From NCBI RefSeq assembly GCF_013385825.1, contig NZ_JACAPG010000023.1:160396-224395 (forward strand): a stretch of DNA of 64,000 bases, given 5' to 3'. Position 1 is the stretch's first letter; each line of letters starts with the position of its first letter. Below are positions 8,073 to 16,348 of the stretch, piece by piece. The notes below the pieces were generated by a model. It saw nothing but the letters and a program-made list of their open reading frames with translations. It was not told the DNA's origin and made no database searches. The position numbers and the translations under genes were made by a program. The DNA comes from Pseudomonas reactans. Its GTDB lineage: Bacteria > Pseudomonadota > Gammaproteobacteria > Pseudomonadales > Pseudomonadaceae.

Positions 8073-9257
8073 ATGCTCGCGCAACTTCCACCGGCCTTAC
8101 AGAATCTTCAGCTACCGCTGCGTCTTCGACTCTGGGACGGCCATGAATTCAACTTGGGCCCCGAGCCCAGTGTGACCATCGTGGTGAAGGACCCCACGGT
8201 CGTGACCAAGCTGACTCATCCAACGCTCGATTCACTGGGCGAAGCCTTCGTCGAGGGGAAATTGGAGCTGGAAGGCTCCATCGCCGAGGTCATACGGGTG
8301 TGTGACGAATTGAGTCACGCCCTGATCGAGGACGACGAGGGGAGTCGTCCGGTGCGCTCGATCCACGACAAGGCCACTGACGCAGCGGCCATTTCCTACC
8401 ATTACGACCTGTCCAACGAGTTCTACCAGCTGTGGCTGGACCAGGACATGGCGTATTCCTGCGGTTATTTCGAAACCGGCAGCGAATCCATCGACCAGGC
8501 CCAACAAGACAAATTCCGCCACCTGTGTCGCAAGTTGCGGCTGCAGCCTGGCGAGTACTTGCTGGATGTCGGCTGTGGTTGGGGCGGACTCGCACGGTTT
8601 GCCGCGCGGGAGTTCGGGGTCAAGGTGTTTGGCATCACCCTGAGCAAGGAGCAGTTGGCGCTGGCCCGGGAACGGGTGAAAGCCGAAGGCCTGGAAGACC
8701 AGGTGGACCTGCAACTGCTCGACTACCGTGACCTGCCGCAGGACGGCCGTTTCGACAAAGTGGTCAGCGTGGGCATGTTCGAACACGTCGGCCACGCCAA
8801 CCTGGCGGAATACTGCAAGACCCTGTTCGGCGCGGTACGCGAAGGCGGCCTGGTGATGAACCACGGCATCACCGCCAAGCATACCGATGGTCGCCCTGTG
8901 GGGCGCGGCGCCGGGGAGTTCATCGAGCGTTACGTGTTCCCCAACGGCGAGCTGCCACACCTGGCGATGATGACGGCGGAGATCAGCGAAGTCGGGCTGG
9001 AAGTGGTCGACGTCGAAAGCCTGCGCCTGCACTACGCACGCACCCTGGACCATTGGAGCGAGCGCCTGGAAGACAACCTGGAAGCGGCGGCCAAGATGGT
9101 GCCGGAGCAAGCGTTGCGTATCTGGCGGCTGTACCTGGCCGGTTGCGCCTATGCGTTTGCGCGGGGCTGGATCAACCTGCACCAGATTCTGGCGGTGAAA
9201 CCCCATGCCGATGGCAGCCATGATCTGCCGTGGACACGGGAAGATATCTACCGCTGA
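8073..9257 (+). CDS. cfa: Cyclopropane-fatty-acyl-phospholipid synthase
   Basis: 394 residues. The enzyme transfers a methylene group from S-adenosylmethionine to cis double bonds of membrane lipid acyl chains, usually in stationary phase. The SAM-binding motif LDVGCGWGGLARFA is at about residues 162-175, with GMFEHVGH and a C-terminal segment ending in YAFARGWINLHQ, as in CfaB-type enzymes. Length is normal for the family. The GGGGG run at 8061-8065 before the ATG at 8073 provides the ribosome binding site. No convincing stationary-phase promoter was identified. Confidence 0.93.
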   Translation: MLAQLPPALQNLQLPLRLRLWDGHEFNLGPEPSVTIVVKDPTVVTKLTHPTLDSLGEAFVEGKLELEGSIAEVIRVCDELSHALIEDDEGSRPVRSIHDKATDAAAISYHYDLSNEFYQLWLDQDMAYSCGYFETGSESIDQAQQDKFRHLCRKLRLQPGEYLLDVGCGWGGLARFAAREFGVKVFGITLSKEQLALARERVKAEGLEDQVDLQLLDYRDLPQDGRFDKVVSVGMFEHVGHANLAEYCKTLFGAVREGGLVMNHGITAKHTDGRPVGRGAGEFIERYVFPNGELPHLAMMTAEISEVGLEVVDVESLRLHYARTLDHWSERLEDNLEAAAKMVPEQALRIWRLYLAGCAYAFARGWINLHQILAVKPHADGSHDLPWTREDIYR

Positions 9258-9271
9258 TTATTGAAAACACT

Positions 9272-9358
9272 GTAGGAGCTGGCTTGCCGGCGATTGCGTG
9301 GTGTCAGCCGACTGATTCGGTACTGATACACCGCCATCGCTGGCAAGCCAGCTCCTAC
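9272..9358. repeat. REP-type inverted repeat pair
   Basis: GTAGGAGCTGGCTTGCCGGC at the left is mirrored by GCTGGCAAGCCAGCTCCTAC at the right. The two arms enclose about 45 bases between the convergent cfa and cardiolipin synthase genes. This is the common Pseudomonas REP doublet arrangement. Confidence 0.85.
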
Positions 9359-9378
9359 AGTGGGTATTGGGTTGTTTG

Positions 9379-10818
9379 TTAGAGAATCGGTGAAATAAGC
9401 CGCGCGATCCGCATGCCCAGTTGCTGAAGGCGGCGGGTTTCGCGGCTTTCTTCCTGGCTGACTTCATGGGCCAGGGCGAAGTCGTCCAGCAGCATGTGCT
9501 CGACTTCCTTGGCGAAGGCCTCGTCGACCGTCAGCAACATCACTTCGAAATTCAGCCGGAACGAACGGTTGTCCATGTTCGCACTGCCGATGGCGGCGAT
9601 TTCGTCGTCTACCAACACCACCTTCTGATGCAGGAAGCCCGGCGTATAGCGGAATACCCGCACGCCGGCGCGCACGGCTTCGATCGCGTACAGGCTGGAC
9701 GCCGCGTAGACGATACGGTGATCAGGTCGTGAGGGCAGCAGCAGGCGCACGTCGACACCGCGCAGCACGGCCAGGCGCAAGGCGGAGAACACTGCTTCGT
9801 CGGGGATGAAGTAGGGGCTGGTGATCCATACGCGTTCGGTCGCCGCGTGAATGGCTTCGACGAAGAACAGTGAGCAGGTTTCATAGGGGTCGGCCGGACC
9901 GCTGGCGAGCAATTGGCAGAGCACGCCGTCTTCGGGGTAGGCGTCCGGCAATATCAGCGGCGGTAGTTCTCGCGCAGCCCAGAACCAGTCCTCGGCAAAC
10001 GACTCTTGCAAGCATGCCACCACCGGGCCGGTCACCTGCACATGGGTATCGCGCCACGGCGCCAGCGGCGGCTTCTTGCCCAGGTATTCATCACCGACGT
10101 TATGCCCGCCGACAAACCCGGTGATGCCGTCCACCACCACGATCTTGCGGTGGTTGCGGAAGTTGACCTGAAAGCGATTGAGCCAGCCGCTGCGGGTGGC
10201 GAAGGCTTTGACATTCACCCCGGCGTCGCGCAGCGATTGCACATAACGATGGGGCAGGGCGTGGCTGCCGATGCGGTCGTACAGCACGTAGATGGCGACG
10301 CCTTCTGCGGCCTTTTCCTTCAGCAAGGCGTGCAGTTGGCGGCCAAGCTCGTCGTCATGAATGATGAAAAACTGGAACAACACCGCCGTCTTGGCAGTGC
10401 GGATCGCCGCGAAGATTGCGCTGAAGGTGGCGTCGCCATTGATCAGCAAACGCACTTCATTGTTGGCCAGGCACGGCATGCGGCCCAGCTTGGGCATGGC
10501 GCGCAGCGAGGCGTAGGCGCTGGAGTTGCGCGCGGCCAGGGCTTCTTCGACCCATGGGCGCCAGTTCAGCTCGGTGATGGCGGTGTGCATTTCCTGGTTG
10601 GCTTGGCGACGGGCCTGGATGTAGGCGTCGAAGGTGCTGCGGCCAAAAATCAGATAGGGGATGAGCGTGAGGTAAGGCATGAACATCAACGACAAGGCCC
10701 AGGCGATTGAGCCCTGGGCGGTCCTGACGGTCAGCACCGCGTGGATCGCGGCGAGGGTCCCGAGAAAATGCAGCGTGGCGATGAAGTAGGCGAGCAGGTG
10801 CGGGCCAAAGAAATCCAT
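9379..10818 (-). CDS. cls: Cardiolipin synthase
   Basis: 479 residues from the ATG at 10818 (MDFFGPHLLAYF); an in-frame TTG at 10839 would add seven residues but is less likely. Two N-terminal membrane segments (about residues 5-60) are followed by two phospholipase D-type motifs, NHRKIVVVDG and LHQKVVLVDD. These carry the catalytic His and Lys pairs that join two phosphatidylglycerol molecules. FGRSTFD after the membrane segments is typical of ClsA. The protein acts at the inner membrane. It converges on cfa, another envelope lipid enzyme, but they are separate units. Confidence 0.93.
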   Translation of the reverse strand: MDFFGPHLLAYFIATLHFLGTLAAIHAVLTVRTAQGSIAWALSLMFMPYLTLIPYLIFGRSTFDAYIQARRQANQEMHTAITELNWRPWVEEALAARNSSAYASLRAMPKLGRMPCLANNEVRLLINGDATFSAIFAAIRTAKTAVLFQFFIIHDDELGRQLHALLKEKAAEGVAIYVLYDRIGSHALPHRYVQSLRDAGVNVKAFATRSGWLNRFQVNFRNHRKIVVVDGITGFVGGHNVGDEYLGKKPPLAPWRDTHVQVTGPVVACLQESFAEDWFWAARELPPLILPDAYPEDGVLCQLLASGPADPYETCSLFFVEAIHAATERVWITSPYFIPDEAVFSALRLAVLRGVDVRLLLPSRPDHRIVYAASSLYAIEAVRAGVRVFRYTPGFLHQKVVLVDDEIAAIGSANMDNRSFRLNFEVMLLTVDEAFAKEVEHMLLDDFALAHEVSQEESRETRRLQQLGMRIARLISPIL

Positions 10819-10948
10819 GAACGACGTTACTCTAGGCAATCCAGTGCCTAACAGACCATGTCTGGTCAGGAATGTCGCTATTTTATTTGCCGTGCAACCC
10901 TGGCACCTTTGCGGCGTCTAACGCCCAACATTACCTTGGAGTTACCCG

Positions 10949-11470
10949 ATGAATGCTCGTCTGCTGTCTTTGGCCATGATGATTGGTGTGTCGCTGCCGG
11001 TGGCGGCGCAGGCGCAGATGCTGGCGCCGGGCTTGTGGGAACTGACCACCAGCAATATGAAAGTCGATAACCAGGACTTGCCGGACCTGTCACTGATCCT
11101 CGGTCAGCTCAAGCAACAAATGACCCCGGAACAACGCGCCATGCTCGAAAAACAAGGCATCACCATGGCCGGCAAAGGCGTGCAAGTGTGCCTCACCCCG
11201 GCGCAGGTCGCCTCTGATTCGATCCCGCTGACCGACCCGCAATCGGGCTGCAAGCAGGAAGTGACCGACAAGACCGGTAACCAGTGGAAATTCCGCTTCA
11301 GTTGCCCGAAAGCCCAAGGCACGGGTGTAGCAACCTTCCAGAGCCAGAAAGAATTCACCACCACCGTCAACGGCACTTTCAATGCCACCGGCATTCAGCA
11401 GAAGGGCAGCCTGGACAGCCATGCCCAGTGGCTGGGCAACGATTGCGGGACGGTCAAGCCTCGCGCTTGA
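10949..11470 (+). CDS. DUF3617 periplasmic protein
   Basis: 173 residues with a clear signal peptide (cleavage near AQAQM). The mature part starts LAPGLWELTT, the standard opening of DUF3617 proteins, and has four cysteines (VCLTPAQ, GCKQE, SCPKA, DCGTV) that could form two disulfides. Function is unknown. Its stop codon overlaps the end of the convergent ThrRS-like gene by 17 bases, so no terminator is possible between them. Nothing indicates zinc control. Confidence 0.8.
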   Translation: MNARLLSLAMMIGVSLPVAAQAQMLAPGLWELTTSNMKVDNQDLPDLSLILGQLKQQMTPEQRAMLEKQGITMAGKGVQVCLTPAQVASDSIPLTDPQSGCKQEVTDKTGNQWKFRFSCPKAQGTGVATFQSQKEFTTTVNGTFNATGIQQKGSLDSHAQWLGNDCGTVKPRA

Positions 11471-12272
11471 GCCTTTCGCACAGGGCTTCGACACTCATCT
11501 GACCGAGGTCTTCCCCCAGGCGGCTACGCAGGCTGACGTAGCCGCCGGCTTTTTCCCTCTCGCCAACAATCACCAGATACGGCACTTGGTGCAGGCTGTG
11601 CTCGCGCATCTTGTAACTGACCTTCTCGTTGCGTCGGTCCACCACCGCCCGTATACCCACACGTCTCAATGCTTCACAGACCTGCTGGCCGAAGTCGGCC
11701 TGGCTTTCACTCAGGGTGAGCACCGCAGCCTGCTGGCTGGCCCAACAGGTGCCGTAAATGCGTTGCTGCGACGCGTTGATGGTGACCTTGGTCAGCTTGA
11801 AGGCCCGGATCACACCGGTGCTGGGCACATGAAGGCCGTGGCACAGGGCTTCAAAATCGCCCAGGCGCCGCACCGAATGATTGGTGTTCGCCAAGTGGCG
11901 CATGCGTGCTTCGATCTGTTCAAGGTCGACCGGTGTGAAGGCGCGTTCGTAGGCTAAGTCGTAGAAAAAACCATCGTCGATGGGCGACCCGGCTGTCAGT
12001 TGAGCGATGGGAAACAGTTGCTGAGTGGCCATCGCCAACAGACTTGCGCAGGAGCGACGCAGTATCTCCAGCCCCTCGGGATCCTGGGTGGTGATGATCT
12101 GGAGTCGGGCGTCCTGTTCCAGCAGGTGTTCGCAACCCACCAGCACACCGTCAACGCGACCGGCGACCGAGGTTTTGGCCAGCCCCAAGCCGATACTGGC
12201 GGCTACCTCGTAAACCGACAGCGCCTCGTCGTACTCGCGTTGGGTGCCGTCTGGCAGGGTGATCCGGATCAT
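11454..12272 (-). CDS. ThrRS-like protein lacking the catalytic core (TGS + partial editing + anticodon-binding domains)
   Basis: 272 residues; full ThrRS has about 640. Residues 1-60 form a TGS domain (ITLPDGTQREYD). Next is a shortened editing domain in which the zinc-binding HxxxH of ThrRS (HSCAH in E. coli) reads RSCAS, although CHGLH, the second editing motif, keeps Cys and His. The sequence reaches RIYGTCWAS and then jumps directly to the anticodon-binding domain (DRRNEKVSYKMREHSL, LGQMSVEALCERL), skipping about 300 residues of catalytic core including its zinc site. The frame is intact. It is the last gene of the Zur-type operon, 11 bases after pyrC. It cannot charge tRNA on its own; an RNA-binding or regulatory role is possible. 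Confidence 0.85.
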   Translation of the reverse strand: MIRITLPDGTQREYDEALSVYEVAASIGLGLAKTSVAGRVDGVLVGCEHLLEQDARLQIITTQDPEGLEILRRSCASLLAMATQQLFPIAQLTAGSPIDDGFFYDLAYERAFTPVDLEQIEARMRHLANTNHSVRRLGDFEALCHGLHVPSTGVIRAFKLTKVTINASQQRIYGTCWASQQAAVLTLSESQADFGQQVCEALRRVGIRAVVDRRNEKVSYKMREHSLHQVPYLVIVGEREKAGGYVSLRSRLGEDLGQMSVEALCERLKREA

Positions 12273-12283
12273 CGCCGTCGTCT

Positions 12284-13621
12284 CTAGCGCTGGAAATGCA
12301 AAGGTAATCCTTGGCAGCTGTCGATTACCTGACCGTTATGAAAAGCCAAGTGGCCGGAAACCAGGGTGGTGCTGACGCTGTGACGAAAACTGCGTTCGGC
12401 GAAGGGCGTCCAGCCGCAGCGGGCCAGGATCGGCTGGCTGCTGACGGGCTTGCCTTCGGGCTCCGGTTTGATCAGCACCAGGTCGGCCCAATAACCCTCA
12501 CGTAGATAACCTCGATCCGGGATGGCGAACAGGTCGGCCACGCGGTGGCTGGTTTTTGCGGCCAGCGTGGTCAGCGGCAGCAGCCCATCGGCCACCAACT
12601 CCAACAGCGCCGGCAGAGCGTGTTGGACCAATGGCAAGCCGGACGGTGCTTCACGATAGGCCAACTGCTTCTGTGCCCAGGTATGCGGCGCGTGATCGCT
12701 GCCGATCACGTCCAGGCGGTCGCTCAGCAACGCCAGGCGCAAGGCGTCGCGGTCGGCGCGGGTCTTGATCGCCGGGTTGCATTTGATCTGGTGGCCGAGG
12801 CGGTGATAGTCGCGGTCATCGAACAGCAGGTGGTGCAGGCAGACCTCGGCGGTGATGCGTTTTTCGGCTAGCGGCTTGTCTTCGAACAGCGCCAGTTCGC
12901 GGGCGCTGGTCAGATGCAGCACATGCAGGCGGGTGCCATGGCGCTTGGCCAATTCCACGGCAAAGGATGACGAGCGATAGCACGCCTCGGCATCGCGGAT
13001 CAGCGGGTGCGCGACGGCGGGGATGTGCTCGCCGAAACGTTCGCGCAGGCGCAGTTCGTTGGCCTGGATACTTGGCGTGTGTTCGCAATGAGCCAGCAGG
13101 ATGGTGGGCACTTCGGCGAACAGGCGTTCCAGGATCCGTGGATCGTCCACCAGCATATTGCCGGTTGAAGCGCCCATGAACACTTTGACCCCGGCCACCT
13201 CACGTGGGTCGAGGGCGGCGACGGTATCGAGGTTGTCGTTGCTCACGCCGAAGTGAAAGCCATAGTTGGCCACCGAGTGCAGGGCGGCGCGGCGTTTCTT
13301 GTCGGCCAGGGCGTCCAGGTCGAGGGTGGCCGGGTGGGTGTTGGGCATGTCCATGAAACTGGTGATACCACCGGCGACCGCTGCGCGAGATTCGCTGTAG
13401 AAACTGCCTTTGTCCGGCGCGCCAGGTTCGCGAAAGTGCACTTGGTCATCGATCATGCCGGGTAGCAGCCATTGGCCTTGGGCGTCGATGGCGACAGGCG
13501 CGTTGCTGTCCTGGATGCTGCTGGCGATCTTTTCGATACGACCATTGGCAACCAACACATCGGCGTCGAATACCTGGCCTTCGTTCACCAGGCGGGCGTT
13601 GCGGATCAGCAGGCGGCTCAT
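12284..13621 (-). CDS. pyrC: Dihydroorotase paralogue (zinc-starvation PyrC)
   Basis: 445 residues, amidohydrolase fold. Dihydroorotase closes carbamoyl-aspartate to dihydroorotate in pyrimidine synthesis. Metal-site motifs: DDQVHFRE in place of the usual DxHxHxRE (Gln for the first His), the carboxylated-lysine segment VKVFMGAS, AHCEH, HVLHLTSA and IGSDHAPH. The Gln occurs, as far as I recall, in a whole subfamily of these enzymes. The gene lies three bases after gamma-carbonic anhydrase in the operon behind the Zur box at 17936. That context suggests a replacement enzyme used when the zinc-dependent housekeeping dihydroorotase is starved of metal. Confidence 0.88.
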   Translation of the reverse strand: MSRLLIRNARLVNEGQVFDADVLVANGRIEKIASSIQDSNAPVAIDAQGQWLLPGMIDDQVHFREPGAPDKGSFYSESRAAVAGGITSFMDMPNTHPATLDLDALADKKRRAALHSVANYGFHFGVSNDNLDTVAALDPREVAGVKVFMGASTGNMLVDDPRILERLFAEVPTILLAHCEHTPSIQANELRLRERFGEHIPAVAHPLIRDAEACYRSSSFAVELAKRHGTRLHVLHLTSARELALFEDKPLAEKRITAEVCLHHLLFDDRDYHRLGHQIKCNPAIKTRADRDALRLALLSDRLDVIGSDHAPHTWAQKQLAYREAPSGLPLVQHALPALLELVADGLLPLTTLAAKTSHRVADLFAIPDRGYLREGYWADLVLIKPEPEGKPVSSQPILARCGWTPFAERSFRHSVSTTLVSGHLAFHNGQVIDSCQGLPLHFQR

Positions 13622-13624
13622 GGT

Positions 13625-14185
13625 TCAGAACTCGTTTTGCAGGGCTTTATAGCCGCGCACCAAATCAACGTTGGTGCGCGCCACGTCTTCGGAAAACTCC
13701 GAGGCGCTCACGCTCACCGGCGGGAATTGCGAGAGGTCGGTGTTCGGTCCGATACGGGTGGTGGAGGGCACGTAGAACGCGGCGGGCAAGTCGCGGCCGT
13801 CGACCACCGAGTTGTGGCGCACCACGCAGCCGTCGCCCACGGCGCAGTTGAACAGCACGCTGTTGAAGCCTATGAACACGCGGTCGCCGACGGTGCAGGG
13901 GCCGTGGACGATGGAGCGGTGTGCAATCGAGGTGAACTCTCCGATGGTCACCGCCGCGCCGGATTTGGAGTGGATGACCACGCCGTCCTGAATGTTGGAG
14001 TTGGCGCCGATGATGATCGGGTCCATGCCGCCGCTGGCGTCGACTTCGTCGGCGCGGATCACGGCGTAGGGGCCGACGAAAACGTTTTCGCCAATGATGA
14101 CCTTGCCGCAGATGATGGCGGTCTTGTCGACGTAGGCCGACTCGGCAATCACGGGCAGATCGCCGGACGGGTTTTTGCGGATCAT
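13625..14185 (-). CDS. Gamma-class carbonic anhydrase family protein
   Basis: 186 residues of left-handed beta-helix hexapeptide repeats (VIIGENVFVGPYAVIR, SVLFNCAVGDGCVV). The three metal-binding histidines of the gamma class are present: VIHSKS, and IAHRSIVHG with the spacing HxxxxH. The ATG at 14185 overlaps the hisI stop (ATGA). Gamma-class enzymes can work with iron or cobalt, so this gene may replace zinc-dependent beta-class enzymes under zinc starvation. That role is inferred from the operon. Enzyme activity itself is not certain, since many family members are inactive. Confidence 0.85.
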   Translation of the reverse strand: MIRKNPSGDLPVIAESAYVDKTAIICGKVIIGENVFVGPYAVIRADEVDASGGMDPIIIGANSNIQDGVVIHSKSGAAVTIGEFTSIAHRSIVHGPCTVGDRVFIGFNSVLFNCAVGDGCVVRHNSVVDGRDLPAAFYVPSTTRIGPNTDLSQFPPVSVSASEFSEDVARTNVDLVRGYKALQNEF

Positions 14186-14595
14186 GCTAAGGGCTCCGTA
14201 ATGATGTGGACGTAGTCGCCGTCGATGGCGTTGTAGAAGCAGGTCGGCCGACCGGTGTGGCAGGCCGGACCTTGCTGGTCGACGATCAGCAAGACCGCGT
14301 CGCCGTCGCAATCCAGGCGTGCTTCCACCAGTTGTTGCCAGTGACCGGAGCTTTCGCCCTTGCGCCATAACCGCTGGCGTGAGCGCGACCAGTAGCAGAC
14401 TTGCCCGGTGCCCAGGGTTTCCTTGAGGGCCTGGCGGTTCATCCAGGCCAGCATTAATACCTCGCCGCTGCCGTGTTGTTGGGCGATGGCGGCGATCAGG
14501 CCGTCGCTGTTCCATGGCAGGGCGTCGAGCACGGGTTCGAGGGGAAAGCGGCTGCCGACGGCAGCCCCTTCCAGGTCGAGCATGCTCAGGGTCAT
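14182..14595 (-). CDS. hisI: Phosphoribosyl-AMP cyclohydrolase paralogue in the zinc operon
   Basis: 137 residues. HisI opens the adenine ring of phosphoribosyl-AMP in histidine synthesis. Visible motifs are LMLAWMN, VCYWSRSRQRLW, ARLDCDGDAVLL, GPACHTG and TCFYN, so all three metal-binding cysteines (CDGD, ACH, TCF) remain. The start at 14595 overlaps the znuA stop (ATGA); the in-frame codons upstream lie inside znuA. Its place between a zinc transporter and gamma-carbonic anhydrase marks it as a stress paralogue, the main hisI normally being elsewhere with hisE. Confidence 0.88.
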   Translation of the reverse strand: MTLSMLDLEGAAVGSRFPLEPVLDALPWNSDGLIAAIAQQHGSGEVLMLAWMNRQALKETLGTGQVCYWSRSRQRLWRKGESSGHWQQLVEARLDCDGDAVLLIVDQQGPACHTGRPTCFYNAIDGDYVHIITEPLA

Positions 14596-15470
14596 GGCTT
14601 GCTCAGGGCGGCGCACAAGGTATTGAGGTTGTATTCGAACAGCCCGGTAAAGGTGCTGGCCGGGCCTTCCGCGGCGAGGGCGTCGGAGTACAGCGTGCCG
14701 CCGATCTGCGCGCCGCTTTCGTCAGCAATCTGCTTGAGCAGGCGCGAATCCTTTATGTTTTCCATGAACACGGCTTTGACTTTGTCTTTGCGGATCTGGG
14801 TGATCAGCGCGGCCACTTCGGCGGCGGACGGCTCGCGTTCGGTAGACAGGCCCTGTGGCGCGAGGAACTCGATGCCGTAAGCCTGGCCCAGGTAACCGAA
14901 GGCGTCGTGGGAGGTGACGATGCGACGGTTCCCGGCGGGTAGAGCGCCGAACTTGGTCTTGGCTTCGGCCAGCAGGCGATAGATTTCTTTCAGGTAGGTT
15001 TGGCTATTGTGCTGGTAGTCGGCTTTGTTGGCCGGGTCGGCAGCGATCAATGCCTTGGTGATGTTGTTTACATAGATTTCGGCATTGGCCAGGTTGTGCC
15101 AGGCGTGCGGGTCGGGGATGGTTTCGCCGTCCTCTTCCATGGTGTGGGAGATCACGCCTTTGCTGGCGGTCACCACTGTGGCTTTGGTTTCGGTGCTGGT
15201 CACCAGGCGGTCCAGCCAGGGTTCGAAGCCCAGGCCGTTCTTGATGATCACCTTGGCCTTGAGCAATGCCTTGGCATCGTCGGGAGTGGGCTCGTAGGTA
15301 TGGGCGTCGGCGTCGGGGCCGACCATGTTGCTGATCTGGATGTGATCACCACCAATCTGGTGAGTGATGTCATCGAGGATGCTGAAGCTGGTAACCACCT
15401 GAAGCTTGACGGCGGCCTGGGCCGTCGACAACGACAGGACGAGACTGAACAGCACGAGTAGAGCGCGCAT
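14592..15470 (-). CDS. znuA: Zinc/manganese ABC transporter periplasmic binding protein
   Basis: 292 residues from the ATG at 15470, with a signal peptide ending near AQAAV. This cluster A-I (ZnuA/TroA) binding protein has metal ligands in DADAHTYEP, DPHAWHN, SHDAFGYL and the C-terminal YSDAL segment. It lacks the long His-rich loop found in E. coli ZnuA. It follows znuB by 11 bases; transporter genes run znuC-znuB-znuA in the operon behind the Zur box at 17936. Zinc is favoured by context, but manganese transport cannot be excluded from sequence alone. A separate zur-linked znu locus is usual in Pseudomonas, so this may be a second system. Confidence 0.88.
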   Translation of the reverse strand: MRALLVLFSLVLSLSTAQAAVKLQVVTSFSILDDITHQIGGDHIQISNMVGPDADAHTYEPTPDDAKALLKAKVIIKNGLGFEPWLDRLVTSTETKATVVTASKGVISHTMEEDGETIPDPHAWHNLANAEIYVNNITKALIAADPANKADYQHNSQTYLKEIYRLLAEAKTKFGALPAGNRRIVTSHDAFGYLGQAYGIEFLAPQGLSTEREPSAAEVAALITQIRKDKVKAVFMENIKDSRLLKQIADESGAQIGGTLYSDALAAEGPASTFTGLFEYNLNTLCAALSKP

Positions 15471-15481
15471 CGGGAAACACC

Positions 15482-16348
15482 TCATTGGGATGACAGCAAA
15501 GGCGGGCGGCGCAGTAAGCCGTGCACCGGACCGAAGACCACGGACAGCAGATACCCGGCGCCGGCCACCAGCACGATGGCCGGGCCGCTGGGCAACGAGT
15601 AGTAGAACGACAGCAACAAACCCAGCCACACCGACAGGCATCCCAGCACTGCCGATACCGCGATCAACACCGGCAGACGCCGGCTCCAGAAACGTGAAGC
15701 GATGGCCGGCAACATCATCAGGCCCACCACCATCAAGGCGCCGATGGCCTGGAAGCCGATCACCAGGTTCAGCACCACCAGGGTCAGGAACAAGCCGTGG
15801 GCCAGCGGGCCGAGGCGGCTGACTGTCTGCAGGAACAACGGGTCGAGGGTGTCCAGCAGCAGCGGTTTGTAGATCACGGCCATGGCGATCAGGCTGAAGC
15901 TGGAAACCCACAGCATGCCGGTGAGGGTGGTTTCATCCACGGCCAGGGCGGAGCCAAACAGCAGGTGCAGCAGGTCGAGGCGTTTGCCGGCGATACCGAG
16001 GATCAACACGCCCGCGGCCAGGGAGATGGGATAGATGGCGGCGAGGCTGGCGTCTTCGCGCAGGCCGGTGCGGCGAGTGATCCAAGCGGACAGGCCAGCC
16101 ATGCTCAGGCCCGCGCCGAGGCCGCCGATGGTCAGGGCGGGCAGGCTGAGGCCGGCGAACCAGAAGCCGAGGGCTGCGCCGGGCAGGATGCCGTGGGCGA
16201 CAGCGTCACCGATCAGGCTCATGCGCCGCAGGATCAGGAACACTCCCAGCGGCGCGGTGCTGCAGGCGAGCACCAAGCCGCCGATGAGGGCGCGGCGCAT
16301 GAACACGAAGTCGACGAAGGGCAACCACAGGTGGGCGGCGAAATGCAT
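15482..16348 (-). CDS. znuB: Zinc/manganese ABC transporter permease
   Basis: 288 residues and about eight hydrophobic segments, typical of ABC-3 family permeases. The family signature region LILRRMSLIGDAVAHGILPG is at about residues 38-57 and GALMVVGLMMLPA near 225. The start ATG overlaps the last base of the znuC stop codon (TGATG), implying coupled translation. It forms the inner-membrane channel for the binding protein and ATPase encoded next to it. Confidence 0.9.
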   Translation of the reverse strand: MHFAAHLWLPFVDFVFMRRALIGGLVLACSTAPLGVFLILRRMSLIGDAVAHGILPGAALGFWFAGLSLPALTIGGLGAGLSMAGLSAWITRRTGLREDASLAAIYPISLAAGVLILGIAGKRLDLLHLLFGSALAVDETTLTGMLWVSSFSLIAMAVIYKPLLLDTLDPLFLQTVSRLGPLAHGLFLTLVVLNLVIGFQAIGALMVVGLMMLPAIASRFWSRRLPVLIAVSAVLGCLSVWLGLLLSFYYSLPSGPAIVLVAGAGYLLSVVFGPVHGLLRRPPLLSSQ

